Assembly (NCBI RefSeq): GCF_000308835.1
Contig: NZ_BAGN01000399.1
Location: forward strand, 1 to 36,628
DNA from: Nocardia vinacea NBRC 16497
GTDB taxonomy: Bacteria > Actinomycetota > Actinomycetes > Mycobacteriales > Mycobacteriaceae
Direction of reading: 5' to 3'
DNA length: 36,628 nucleotides
Position numbers and translations under genes: made by a program. This document shows positions 15,341 through 23,619 of the stretch, piece by piece (position 1 is the first letter of the stretch; each line of letters opens with the position of its first letter). The notes beneath the pieces were generated by a model, which was given only the letters and a program-made list of their open reading frames with translations, had not been told where the DNA came from and did no database searches.

Positions 15341-16216
15341 ATGGATTTCCTACGACCCGATACCTGGGCCGAGGCGCTCGAGCTCAAGGCCGCCGATCCG
15401 GAGGCCAAACCCATCCAGGGCGGCACCGATGTCATGGTCGAGATGAACTTCGACCACGGCCGTCCGGCGGCACTGCTCGATCTCAACCGCTGTCGCGAAC
15501 TGTTCGATTACTCGACCGAGCCCGACGGCCGGATCCGGATCGGTGCGGGCGTCCCGTATGTGCGCATCATCAACCGGCTCAACCACCAGCTGCCCGGTCT
15601 GGCGCAGGCCTCGCGCACGGTCGGTTCGCCGCAGATCCGCAATCGCGGCACGGTCGGTGGCAATCTGGGTGGTGCGTCCCCGGCCGGTGACGCCCACCCC
15701 GCGCTGCTGGCGTGCAATGCGGTGATCGAGGTGGAGTCGGCCGCGCGCGGCACCCGCCTGATCCCGATCGATGACTTCTACGTGTGGGTGAAGAAGAACG
15801 CCCTGGAGCCCGACGAGCTGATCCGCGCCATCCGGATCGAGCCCGCGACCGGGCCGCAGTACTTCTCCAAGGTCGGCACCCGCAATGCCATGGTGATCGC
15901 GGTCTGCGCGTTCTCGATCGCATTGCACCCCGGCACCCGCACGGTCGGCACCGGCGTCGGATCCGCCGGACCGACGCCGCTGCGCGCGACGCCGGCCGAG
16001 CAGTTCCTCGCCGATGCGCTGGACTGGGATGACCCGGCCCCGTTGCCGTTCGATGTCGTCCGCGAATTCGGTGAGCTGGTCTCGGCCGCCGCCAAGCCGA
16101 TCGATGACGTCCGCGGCACCGCGGAATACCGCAGACATGCACTGACCGTGCTGGCCCGCCGCACCCTGTCCTGGGCCTGGACGGACTACCTAGCAGAAAG
16201 AAGGAGGGCAGCCTGA
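15341..16216 (+). CDS. pucC: Xanthine dehydrogenase FAD-binding subunit
   Basis: This is the medium FAD subunit of a molybdenum hydroxylase, carrying electrons from the iron-sulfur subunit to the final acceptor. The 291-residue protein has the FAD-contact loops IQGGTDVMVEMNF (about 26-38) and TVGSPQIRNRGTVGGNLGGASPAGDAHP (about 93-120). A C-terminal CO dehydrogenase flavoprotein domain follows. Tandem ATGs lie at 15338 and 15341; the second has the better spacing from GGGAG. Its stop overlaps the next ATG. Placement with urate oxidase indicates xanthine or hypoxanthine as substrate rather than CO or nicotinate. Confidence 0.9.
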   Translation: MDFLRPDTWAEALELKAADPEAKPIQGGTDVMVEMNFDHGRPAALLDLNRCRELFDYSTEPDGRIRIGAGVPYVRIINRLNHQLPGLAQASRTVGSPQIRNRGTVGGNLGGASPAGDAHPALLACNAVIEVESAARGTRLIPIDDFYVWVKKNALEPDELIRAIRIEPATGPQYFSKVGTRNAMVIAVCAFSIALHPGTRTVGTGVGSAGPTPLRATPAEQFLADALDWDDPAPLPFDVVREFGELVSAAAKPIDDVRGTAEYRRHALTVLARRTLSWAWTDYLAERRRAA

Positions 16217-16686
16217 TGCGTGTGACCTTCGACGTGAACGGCTCGCAAGAGACCGTCGACGATGTGTGGGAGGGCGAGAGCCTCCTCTATATGCTGCGCG
16301 AGCGTATGGGCCTGCCCGGCTCCAAGAACGCCTGTGAGCAAGGCGAATGTGGTTCGTGCACAGTCTATTTGGACGGCACCCCGGTGTGTTCCTGTCTGGT
16401 GGCCGCGGGCCAGGTGCAGGATCGCTCGGTGCGCACCGTAGAGGGCCTGGCCAACGGCGCGAAACTCGATCCGATGCAGGAGGCCTTCGTCGAGGCCGGT
16501 GCGGTTCAATGCGGCTTCTGCACACCGGGTCTCATCGTGCAGGCGCACGATCTCATCGAACGCAATCCCGATCCCTCCGATGTGGAGATCCGCGAGGCGC
16601 TCGCCGGAAACCTCTGCCGCTGCACGGGATACGAGAAGATCCTCGACGCGGTGCGACTGGCCGCGGCACGTAAGGCGGACCGATGA
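16216..16686 (+). CDS. pucE: Xanthine dehydrogenase 2Fe-2S subunit
   Basis: This is the small subunit of the molybdenum hydroxylase with two [2Fe-2S] clusters. The N-terminal plant-ferredoxin-like cluster uses Cys40, Cys45, Cys48 and Cys60 (CEQGECGSC, then CSC). The C-terminal helical cluster uses Cys99, Cys102, Cys134 and Cys136 (QCGFCTPG and LCRCTGY). The length of 156 residues is normal. It passes electrons from the molybdenum site to FAD. It starts on the last base of the FAD subunit stop and overlaps the deaminase start by 4 bp. Confidence 0.93.
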   Translation: MRVTFDVNGSQETVDDVWEGESLLYMLRERMGLPGSKNACEQGECGSCTVYLDGTPVCSCLVAAGQVQDRSVRTVEGLANGAKLDPMQEAFVEAGAVQCGFCTPGLIVQAHDLIERNPDPSDVEIREALAGNLCRCTGYEKILDAVRLAAARKADR

Positions 16687-18068
16687 GTACAGCATCGCGC
16701 AGCGATTCCTCGAGGGGTGGCGGTCGGCAGACTGTCATCGAGAACGCCTATATCGCGCCGGTTGTCGGTGACGAGATCGCGTCCGGATACGTAGTCATCT
16801 CCGATGGCCGCATCGAAGCCCTCGGCGCGGGACCGGCACCGATCGTCCCGGGTGCCGAAAAGATAGACGGCACAGGCTGTTTGGTGACCCCGGGCCTGGT
16901 CAACACCCACCACCATCTCTACCAGTGGGCGAGCCAGGGCCTGTTCCAGGATTCCACCCTGTTCGAATGGCTGACCGGTCTCTACCGCACCTGGGCGCGT
17001 ATGGACGCCGATGTCGTCTACGGCGCGGCCGCTGCCGGGCTGGGCTGGCTGGCGCTGACCGGCTGCACCACCAGCAGCGACCACCACTACATCTTCCCGA
17101 AGGGACGCGGCGATCTGTTCGAGGCCGAGGTGCGCGCGGCGAGCGAAATCGGCCTTCGCTTCCACCCGTGCCGCGGTTCCATGGACCGCGGACAGAAGGA
17201 CGGCGGTCTGCCGCCGGACGAGGTGGTCGAGAGCCGCGACGAAATCCTCACCCACACCGCCGAAGTCATCGACAAGTACCACGATCCGTCGTTCGATTCG
17301 ATGCTCCGGGTCGCGGTCGCGCCCTGCTCGCCGTTCTCGGTGAGCGAGGGGCTGATGATCGATTCCGCGACCCTGGCGCGCGCCAAAGGTGTTCGGCTGC
17401 ACACCCATCTCGCCGAAACGCTCGACGAGGAAGAGCACTGCATCGAGCAGATGGGCTGCACCCCGGTCGAATACATGGAAAAGCTCGGCTGGCTCGGTGA
17501 TGACGTCTGGTTCGCGCACGCGGTGCACCTGCACGATGCCGATATCCGGCGTTTCGCCGAAACCGGCAGCGGCTCGGCACATTGCCCCAGCTCCAACGCC
17601 CGACTCGGTGCGGGTATCGCCCGCGTCAGCGATCTGGTGGCCGCCGGTGCGCCGGTCGGTCTCGGCGTGGACGGCGCGGCGTCGAGTGAGCTGACCTCCA
17701 TGGCGGGCGAAATGCGACAGGCCATGCTGTTCCAGCGCGCGGTCAACGGCCCGACCGCCTTCACCGCGCGCCAGGCGCTCGAGATCGGCACCGTGGGCGG
17801 CGCCCGTAATCTCGGTCGCCACAACGAGATCGGCAGTATCGAACCCGGCAAACTCGCCGACCTCGCCATCTGGCGGGTCGACGGGTTCCGCTCGGCGATC
17901 GAGGATCCGGTCTGCTCCTTGGTTTTCGGACCGACACCGCCACTGGCCCGGCTGCTCGTCGGCGGCCGCACCGTCGTGGAGGACGACGAATTGCGCACCG
18001 TCGCACAGGATGTCGTCGGTCGCGCCGGTGTCGCGGCCCGCAAACGGTTGATGCGACAGGAGGCATGA
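16683..18068 (+). CDS. 8-oxoguanine deaminase-like amidohydrolase
   Basis: This is a cytosolic zinc amidohydrolase of 461 residues. Metal and catalytic residues fit the subfamily: His76 and His78 in NTHHHLYQ, His240 and His242 with Glu245 in LHTHLAET, His279 in AHAVHLH, and Asp330 in GVDGAASSE. The segment LFQDSTLFEWLTGLY is typical of 8-oxoguanine deaminases, which convert 8-oxoguanine to urate. That product feeds straight into urate oxidase of the same operon. Guanine deaminase or another hydroxylated purine or triazine substrate remains possible. The gene sits between the iron-sulfur and molybdenum subunits of xanthine dehydrogenase with 4-bp overlaps on both sides. Confidence 0.85.
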   Translation: MSTASRSDSSRGGGRQTVIENAYIAPVVGDEIASGYVVISDGRIEALGAGPAPIVPGAEKIDGTGCLVTPGLVNTHHHLYQWASQGLFQDSTLFEWLTGLYRTWARMDADVVYGAAAAGLGWLALTGCTTSSDHHYIFPKGRGDLFEAEVRAASEIGLRFHPCRGSMDRGQKDGGLPPDEVVESRDEILTHTAEVIDKYHDPSFDSMLRVAVAPCSPFSVSEGLMIDSATLARAKGVRLHTHLAETLDEEEHCIEQMGCTPVEYMEKLGWLGDDVWFAHAVHLHDADIRRFAETGSGSAHCPSSNARLGAGIARVSDLVAAGAPVGLGVDGAASSELTSMAGEMRQAMLFQRAVNGPTAFTARQALEIGTVGGARNLGRHNEIGSIEPGKLADLAIWRVDGFRSAIEDPVCSLVFGPTPPLARLLVGGRTVVEDDELRTVAQDVVGRAGVAARKRLMRQEA

Positions 18069-20401
18069 TGACTGTCCCACGGACCACCCGCTTCCCCGAA
18101 GAGGTTGCCGCACCGGGTAAGGGCGGCATCGGGGAGAGCCCGCTGCGCCCCGACGGCACGTTGAAGGTCAAGGGCGAATTCGCCTACGCCTCCGATCTCT
18201 GGATGGATGGCATGCTCTGGGGTGCGACCCTGCGCAGCCCGCATCCGCGTGCGATCATCCGCAGTATCGATATCGCGCCCGCACTGGCCATGACCGGTGT
18301 GCACGCCGTACTCACCCATGAGGATGTGCCCGGCCGCAAGATGTACGGCCTCGACCACACCTGGGACCAGCCGGTCCTGGCCATCGGCGAGGTGCGCCAC
18401 CACGGTGAGCCCATCGCCCTGGTCGCCGCCGACCACCCCGAGATCGCCCGGCGCGCCCTCGACGCCATCGAAATCGATTGGGAGGTACTGGAACCCATTA
18501 CCGACCCGATGGCGGTGCTCTCGGCCCCGAAGCGGCTCGCGGTGCAGGAGCGCGGCGGTATCGCCCGGCATCAGCCGGTGCGCGTCGGCGATATCACCGT
18601 GGGCCGCGCGCTGGCCACCGTGGTGATCACCGAGGAATTCGAGGTCGGCATTCAGGACCAGGCATTCCTCGGCCCCGAATCCGGCCTGGTGATTCCGGCC
18701 GAAGACGGTGGGCTCGACTTCTACGTCGCCACCCAGTGGATGCACAATGATCTGTCCCAGATCGGGCCTTGCCTCGGCCTCGCCGACGACCGGATCCGCA
18801 TGACCATGGCCGGTGTCGGCGGAGCCTTCGGCGGCCGCGAGGACCTGTCCATGCAGATCCACGCGGGCATGCTGGCCATGCACACCGGCAAGCCCGTCAA
18901 GATGATGTACAACCGCGAGGAGTCGTTCTTCGGGCACGTGCACCGGCACCCGGCGAAGATGCTCTACGAATACGGTGCCAATAATGACGGAAAGCTCACC
19001 TACGCAAAGGTTCTCATCGTCCTCGACGGTGGCGCGTACACCTCGGCGACGCTGAATGTCACCGGTAACGCGTCCTCGCTCGCGGTGGGGCCGTACGAGA
19101 TTCCGCATATCGAGATCGACGCGTACGGCATCTACACCAATAACCCGCCGTGCGGTGCGATGCGCGGATTCGGCGCGGTGCAGGCCTGTTTCGCACACGA
19201 GTCGATGATGGACAAGGTCGCCGAGGCGCTGGATCTCGATCCGGTGCACGTGCGCCAGATCAATGCGGTGTCGCAGGGTTCCAAGCTGGCGACCGGTCAG
19301 GTGCTGCACGCGCCGACGCCGATGGCCGAAATGCTCGGGCAGCTGCGGGATATGCCGATGCCCCCGGAGTTGGACGCCTCGGATATCCGGAACCTGCCCG
19401 GCGGCGCATCGCAGACGACGCACGGTGAGGGCGTGGTGCGTGGTGTCGGTTACGGCGTCGGCATCAAGAACATCTGCTTCTCCGAGGCCTTCGACGACTA
19501 CTCGACGGCTCGGGTGCGGCTGGAAGTCATTGCCGGAGAACCGGTTGCGCTGGTGCACACCGCTGCCGCCGAGGTCGGACAGGGACTGGTGACGGTCGAG
19601 GCGCAGATCGCGCGCACCGAACTCGGTATCGAACGGGTCACCATTCACCCGGCCGACAACCAGGTCGGCGACTCGGGTTCGTCGTCCGCCTCCCGGCAGA
19701 CCTATATGACCGGTGGCGCGGTGAAGGCGGCTTGTGAAGCCGTGCGCCAGCGCGTACTCGCCTCGGCCCAGGCCAGGTTCGGCGCCTCGTCGGGACTGCG
19801 ACTGGTCGGCGGCAAGGTGGTTTCCCGCACGGGGGAGGTACTCGCGGCGATCGTCGATGTCCTGGATGAGGGGGTTATCGAAGAGACCCGCGAGTACCAC
19901 CACCGGCCGACCACGGGCATGGATCCCGTTACGGGACAAGGGAATAGCCACACCCAGCTGGCTCTCTGCGTACACCGCGCGGTGGTGGACGTGGACACGG
20001 ACCTCGGCCTGGTCAAGGTCGTCTCCCTGGACGCGGTCCAGGACGTGGGCAAGATCATGAACCGCCTGTCCCTGGAGGGCCAGATCCACGGCGGGTCCGT
20101 ACAGGGGCTCGGCCTGGCGGTCATGGAGGAAATCCAGGTAAAAGACGGTAAGGTGCGCAACCCGTCCTTCACCGACTACCTGATCCCGACGATTCTCGAT
20201 ACGCCGTCACAGCGGCTGGAGATTCTCGAAAATGCCGATCCGCACGCCCCCTATGGGCTGCGCGGCGCCGGAGAGCCGCCCACGCTCTCCTCTACCCCCG
20301 CGATCGCCGCGGCGATCCGTGACGCCTGCCGATCACGGGGTGGAAACGTGCACATCAACCGAGTGCCGGTGCGACCGGAAGACATCATCCGGAGCAGTTG
20401 A
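18065..20401 (+). CDS. pucD: Xanthine dehydrogenase molybdopterin-binding subunit
   Basis: This is the large catalytic subunit, 778 residues, that binds Mo-molybdopterin and hydroxylates hypoxanthine and xanthine to urate. Recognisable parts are the N-terminal hammerhead region (GTLKVKGEFAYASDL), the Gln of QDQAFLGPESG, the molybdopterin loop GVGGAFGGRED, the Arg-containing CGAMRGFGAVQ, GSSSASRQTYMTGGAV, and the catalytic Glu737 in GLRGAGEPPT near the C-terminus. The length matches PucD/CoxL-type subunits. The start at 18065 overlaps the deaminase stop. The substrate assignment rests on the neighbouring urate genes. Confidence 0.93.
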   Translation: MMTVPRTTRFPEEVAAPGKGGIGESPLRPDGTLKVKGEFAYASDLWMDGMLWGATLRSPHPRAIIRSIDIAPALAMTGVHAVLTHEDVPGRKMYGLDHTWDQPVLAIGEVRHHGEPIALVAADHPEIARRALDAIEIDWEVLEPITDPMAVLSAPKRLAVQERGGIARHQPVRVGDITVGRALATVVITEEFEVGIQDQAFLGPESGLVIPAEDGGLDFYVATQWMHNDLSQIGPCLGLADDRIRMTMAGVGGAFGGREDLSMQIHAGMLAMHTGKPVKMMYNREESFFGHVHRHPAKMLYEYGANNDGKLTYAKVLIVLDGGAYTSATLNVTGNASSLAVGPYEIPHIEIDAYGIYTNNPPCGAMRGFGAVQACFAHESMMDKVAEALDLDPVHVRQINAVSQGSKLATGQVLHAPTPMAEMLGQLRDMPMPPELDASDIRNLPGGASQTTHGEGVVRGVGYGVGIKNICFSEAFDDYSTARVRLEVIAGEPVALVHTAAAEVGQGLVTVEAQIARTELGIERVTIHPADNQVGDSGSSSASRQTYMTGGAVKAACEAVRQRVLASAQARFGASSGLRLVGGKVVSRTGEVLAAIVDVLDEGVIEETREYHHRPTTGMDPVTGQGNSHTQLALCVHRAVVDVDTDLGLVKVVSLDAVQDVGKIMNRLSLEGQIHGGSVQGLGLAVMEEIQVKDGKVRNPSFTDYLIPTILDTPSQRLEILENADPHAPYGLRGAGEPPTLSSTPAIAAAIRDACRSRGGNVHINRVPVRPEDIIRSS

Positions 20402-20534
20402 TCAACAGGGGCAGCCGGTTCCAGTGGACCGGAGAGACTCCACAACAGCAGTACCCGAACCGTGCGGTCCGGCCCCAGTCCAAAAGGACAGCCGCCGGAC
20501 CGTAGGTCGGCTACGCCCCGAGGAGGGCACGCCA
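20402..20534 (+). promoter_or_regulatory. Structured leader of the purine permease (candidate cis-regulatory RNA)
   Basis: This 133-nt gap can fold into several hairpins. CCGGTTCC (20415-20422) pairs with GGACCGG (20426-20432). GTCC (20478-20481) pairs with GGAC (20486-20489) around AAAA. AGCCG (20490-20494) pairs with CGGCT (20508-20512), extended by ACC/GGT. An alternative 8-bp helix, CGGTCCGG (20465-20472) with CCGGACCG (20495-20502), excludes the last hairpin. GCCC (20515-20518) can pair with GGGC (20525-20528), which holds part of the ribosome binding site. Competing helices before a transporter start suggest a riboswitch or attenuator; no known class was recognised. Confidence 0.4.
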
Positions 20535-21977
20535 ATGACCCAGATTCAGACCAAGCCCAGCACACCAGAGCCGGTAGCAGGTAGGTCTGCGCTCGACCGG
20601 TTCTTCCGGCTGAGCGAACGCCGAACCACCGTTTCCCGCGAAATTCGTGGCGGCATCACCACTTTCGTCGCCATGGCCTACGTCATCCTTTTGGTGCCGC
20701 TGATTCTCGGTGGCGTCGCGGATGTCAACGGTGACAAGCTGAGCATCGCTCAACTCACCACGGCTACCGCGTTTTCCGCGGGACTCAGCACGATCCTGAT
20801 GGGCGTGGCGGGCAATGTGCCTTTGGCGCTCGCCGCCGGACTCGGTGTGGTTCCGGTGGTCGCCTTCCAGGCGGCACCGCATATGACCTGGCCGCAGACC
20901 ATGGGTCTGGTCGTCCTGATGGGCGTGATCATCGTGATCCTGGCCGCGACCGGCCTGCGGACCATGATCATCAACGCTATCCCGCTCGGTCTCAAGAATG
21001 CGATCGGCGTCGGGATCGGCATGTTCATCGCGATGATCGGACTGGTCTCGGCCGGGGTGGTCGGACACGGCGCGCAGACCGGTCCGCCGGTCACCCTCGG
21101 GGCCGGTGGTCACCTATCCGGTTGGCCCGTAGTGATTTTCGCGGTCGGCCTGCTGGTGATGCTGGCACTGTTCATCCGCAAGGTGCCCGGTGCGATTCTG
21201 ATCAGCATCGCCATCTCGACGGTGCTCGCCATTATCGTCAACGCGCTGGCGAAGATCGACCCGCAGGCGTGGGGGCCGGTGGTGCCGGAGAAGCCGAAGG
21301 GATTCTTCGCGGCACCCGATTTCGGGTTGGCCCTGAATATCGACCTCTTCGGCGGTTTCGCCGAGGCGGGCGGGCTGGTCGCGGGAGTCGTGCTGTTCAC
21401 CCTGGTGCTGACCGGGTTCTTCGATGCCATGGGAACGGTTTTCGGCGTCTGTGACGAGGCCGGACTGCTCGATGAGAAGGGCACCATGCCGGGTATCGGC
21501 AAGGTGCTGACCATCGACGGTATCTCCCAGGTCATCGGCGGTGTCAGCGGCGGCGCCGGAAATACCGTGTACGTCGAATCCGCGACGGGTGTCGGTGAGG
21601 GCGCCCGCACCGGACTGACCAGCGTGGTGACCGGTGGATTGTTCTGCCTCGCAGTATTTTTCACCCCACTCGCCGCAGTGGTGCCGATCCAGGCCGCCGC
21701 GCCGGCACTGGTGATCGTCGGTGCGCTGATGATGACCCAGGCCCGCAAGATCGATTGGAACGATCTCGAAGTGGCGGTGCCCGCCTTCCTCACGATCGTG
21801 CTGATGCCGTTCACCTACTCCATCACCAACGGGGTCGGCGCGGGCCTGATCGCATATGTGGTTATCAAGCTGGCGCGCGGCAAATTCCGTGAAATCCATT
21901 GGCTGATCGGGGTGGTGAGCCTCGTCTTCGCCGGCTACTTCGGCATATCGGCCATCGAACTACTCCTGGGCGGATAG
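20535..21977 (+). CDS. NCS2-family (AzgA-like) purine permease
   Basis: This inner-membrane proton-coupled nucleobase importer has 480 residues and about 12-14 membrane helices. Family marks are FVAMAYVILLVPLIL in helix 1, TATAFSAGLSTILMG, NAIPLGLKNAIGVGIGMFIAMIGL, FFDAMGTVFGVCDEAGLLD, and VESATGVGEGARTGLTSVVTG. Several signature positions differ from usual AzgA members: the helix 1 NP is LVP-type, the helix 3 GLGLNA-like motif reads GLGVVP, and DTMGT reads DAMGT. Substrate preference may therefore be shifted, perhaps to xanthine or urate, but this is inference. The ATG at 20535 follows GAGGAGGG. It lies between xanthine dehydrogenase and xdhC, behind the structured leader. Confidence 0.88.
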   Translation: MTQIQTKPSTPEPVAGRSALDRFFRLSERRTTVSREIRGGITTFVAMAYVILLVPLILGGVADVNGDKLSIAQLTTATAFSAGLSTILMGVAGNVPLALAAGLGVVPVVAFQAAPHMTWPQTMGLVVLMGVIIVILAATGLRTMIINAIPLGLKNAIGVGIGMFIAMIGLVSAGVVGHGAQTGPPVTLGAGGHLSGWPVVIFAVGLLVMLALFIRKVPGAILISIAISTVLAIIVNALAKIDPQAWGPVVPEKPKGFFAAPDFGLALNIDLFGGFAEAGGLVAGVVLFTLVLTGFFDAMGTVFGVCDEAGLLDEKGTMPGIGKVLTIDGISQVIGGVSGGAGNTVYVESATGVGEGARTGLTSVVTGGLFCLAVFFTPLAAVVPIQAAAPALVIVGALMMTQARKIDWNDLEVAVPAFLTIVLMPFTYSITNGVGAGLIAYVVIKLARGKFREIHWLIGVVSLVFAGYFGISAIELLLGG

Positions 21978-21981
21978 CACC

Positions 21982-23049
21982 ATGCGCGACCTCACGGCAG
22001 AACTGCGGAAATGGCATGCGGCGGAAAAGGATTACGCCGTGGCCACCGTCATCGGCGTCACCGGAAGTGCCCCTCGGCCGCCCGGTGCGGCGCTGGCGGT
22101 CGACGCCGACGGCATCGTCATCGGGAGCATCTCCGGTGGCTGTGTCGAGGGCGCGGTGTACGAACTCTGCCGTGAGGTCCTGCGCACCGGTCAGCCGGTG
22201 CGCGAAACCTTCGGATACAGCGATGACGACGCCTTCGCGGTCGGCCTGACCTGCGGCGGCAAGCTCGAGGTATTCGTCCAGCGGATCACCGCGGTCGAGC
22301 GTGTCTCCATCGAGGCGATCCTGCGCACCGACGAGGCGGTCGCGCTGGTACGGGATCTGCAAACCGGTGCGGCCATGGCGATCGGGTCCTGGTGGACCGT
22401 CGGCGCCGCCTTCGACGAGGTGGTCGTGGCGGAGGCCAGGGCAATGCTCGATACCGGCGCGACCGGCGTGCGCGAGATCGGTTGTGGTGCTGGCGAAGTC
22501 ACTGTCTTCGTGGAGTCGTATGTACCACCGCCCCGCATGATCGTTTTCGGCGCAATAGATTTCGCTGCCGCCGTCACCAGGATCGGCCGCTTCCTCGGAT
22601 ACCACGTCACCGTCTGCGATGCCCGCCCGGTGTTCGCCACGCGTGCGCGTTTTCCGGATGCCGACGAGGTCGTCGTGCAGTGGCCGGACCGCTATCTCGC
22701 ACGCACACAGGTCGATTCGCGAACGGTGCTGTGTGTGCTCACCCATGACGCAAAATTCGATATCCCGCTGCTCGAGGTGGCGCTGCGCCTGCCGGTGGCC
22801 TATGTGGGCGCGATGGGTTCCCGTCGCACCCACGAGGACCGCATGGCCGGGCTGCGTGCCGCCGGTGTGACGGAATCGGAACTGGCCCGATTGCATTCAC
22901 CGATCGGGCTGGATCTCGGCGCGCGGACCGCGGAGGAGACGGCGGTATCCATCGCCGCCGAAATCGTCGCGGTGCGCCGCGGCGGCTCTGCCCAACCGCT
23001 GACCGCCACCGGCGGACCGATCCACCGGGACCTGCTCCCGGTCTGGTGA
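21982..23049 (+). CDS. xdhC: XdhC/CoxI-family molybdenum cofactor maturation protein
   Basis: This cytosolic 355-residue accessory factor in the family binds molybdenum cofactor, promotes its sulfuration and hands it to xanthine dehydrogenase. The N-terminal XdhC domain has TGSAPRPPGAALAV and GSISGGCVEGAVYE. The C-terminal Rossmann domain has IVFGAIDFAAAVTRIGRFLGYHVTVCDAR and AYVGAMGSRRTHEDR. The start at 21982 lies 4 nt after the permease stop, so the two are co-transcribed. It closes the xanthine dehydrogenase block; a hairpin follows its stop. Confidence 0.9.
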   Translation: MRDLTAELRKWHAAEKDYAVATVIGVTGSAPRPPGAALAVDADGIVIGSISGGCVEGAVYELCREVLRTGQPVRETFGYSDDDAFAVGLTCGGKLEVFVQRITAVERVSIEAILRTDEAVALVRDLQTGAAMAIGSWWTVGAAFDEVVVAEARAMLDTGATGVREIGCGAGEVTVFVESYVPPPRMIVFGAIDFAAAVTRIGRFLGYHVTVCDARPVFATRARFPDADEVVVQWPDRYLARTQVDSRTVLCVLTHDAKFDIPLLEVALRLPVAYVGAMGSRRTHEDRMAGLRAAGVTESELARLHSPIGLDLGARTAEETAVSIAAEIVAVRRGGSAQPLTATGGPIHRDLLPVW

Positions 23050-23051
23050 GC

Positions 23052-23097
23052 CGCGCACCCCGCCGTGCATCCGTACACCCGGTACGCGGGGCGCGCG
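23052..23097 (+). terminator. Hairpin after xdhC, probable terminator or attenuator
   Basis: CGCGC-A-CCCCGC (23052-23063) pairs with GCGGGG-C-GCGCG (23086-23097), giving 11 bp with one mismatch. An inner GTAC/GTAC pairing (23073-23076 and 23082-23085) adds to it. It starts 2 nt past the xdhC stop. Only a short T-run follows, so termination may be partial. Confidence 0.55.
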
Positions 23098-23178
23098 GTT
23101 TCGGCACCGATGCTGCGGCTGGAGCATCCTACGAAATCGACTTCGGGATATCCGATCGGCTTCGGGGTAATCGCCGCT

Positions 23179-23207
23179 ATTCCGACACCGCGGTCGGCCC
23201 ACATAAT
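23179..23207 (+). promoter_or_regulatory. Possible promoter of the glyoxylate/ureide block
   Basis: An unusually AT-rich patch upstream of the gene at 23239 has a -10-like CATAAT (23202-23207), with a weak -35-like TTCCGA (23180-23185) 16 nt before it. Together with the hairpin after xdhC it suggests a separate transcript for the second half of the island. The motifs are weak. Confidence 0.35.
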
Positions 23208-23238
23208 TGACGAAATTGCGAACAAAAGGATTCACCGA

Positions 23239-23619
23239 ATGCCATTGATATTTCTGAACGGTTCCGCCATGCGCGGCGAACCGCTCAATCATCTGCTCGA
23301 CGGCGCGCCTTTCGCCGGCGAAGCGAAAACCGCGCCGCGCTACCGTTTCTATTCGGTCGGCGATAGGTTCCCGGGGCTGGATCCCGTCGCGGACGGCGGC
23401 GATTCGATCTCCGGTGAACTCTTCGATATCCCGATGGAAGTGCTGCGACAGCGGCTGCTGCCTGCCGAACCACCGGAACTCGAACTCGGCGCGATCGAAC
23501 TCGAAGACGGCCGTTCGGTCCTATCGATGCTGCTGCGCCGCGCGCCGACCTCGTATCCGGAGCTGATCGATATCACCGCCATCGGCAGCTGGAAGAAATA
23601 CCGTCAAGGAGCTGAATGA
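23239..23619 (+). CDS. Stand-alone allophanate-hydrolase C-terminal-like (GGCT-fold) protein
   Basis: This is a small soluble protein of 126 residues resembling the C-terminal domain of allophanate hydrolase (AtzF-type), a gamma-glutamylcyclotransferase-like fold. Family marks are IFLNGSAMRGEPLNHLL, KTAPRYRFYSVGDRFPGL, SGELFDIPMEVL, LLPAEPPELELGAIEL and DITAIGSWKKY. The amidase domain normally fused to it is absent here and not found nearby. In allophanate hydrolase this domain handles the N-carboxycarbamate product. Its role alone is unknown. ATG 23239 has AAAAGGA 8 nt upstream. It is the first gene of the second block and overlaps hyi by 4 bp, so an action on a ureide or its C-N fragment is plausible. 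Confidence 0.75.
   Translation: MPLIFLNGSAMRGEPLNHLLDGAPFAGEAKTAPRYRFYSVGDRFPGLDPVADGGDSISGELFDIPMEVLRQRLLPAEPPELELGAIELEDGRSVLSMLLRRAPTSYPELIDITAIGSWKKYRQGAE

Noticed and set aside
17087..20089. A 1000-residue open frame on the minus strand opposite the xanthine dehydrogenase genes
   Set aside because: It is the antisense of pucD and the deaminase gene. Its composition (Arg-, His- and Asp-rich with no domain) is what high-GC third-position bias produces opposite real genes.
20402..20534. Resemblance of the permease leader to TPP or guanidine-I (ykkC) riboswitches
   Set aside because: Short matches such as GTACCCGAAC and GGACCGGAGAGA occur, but the other conserved parts of either class are absent or out of order.
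23065..23238. An N-terminal extension of the allophanate-hydrolase-C-like protein starting at 23065
   Set aside because: The extension has no family similarity, includes the hairpin and AT-rich promoter-like stretch, and the ATG at 23239 has a good ribosome binding site.
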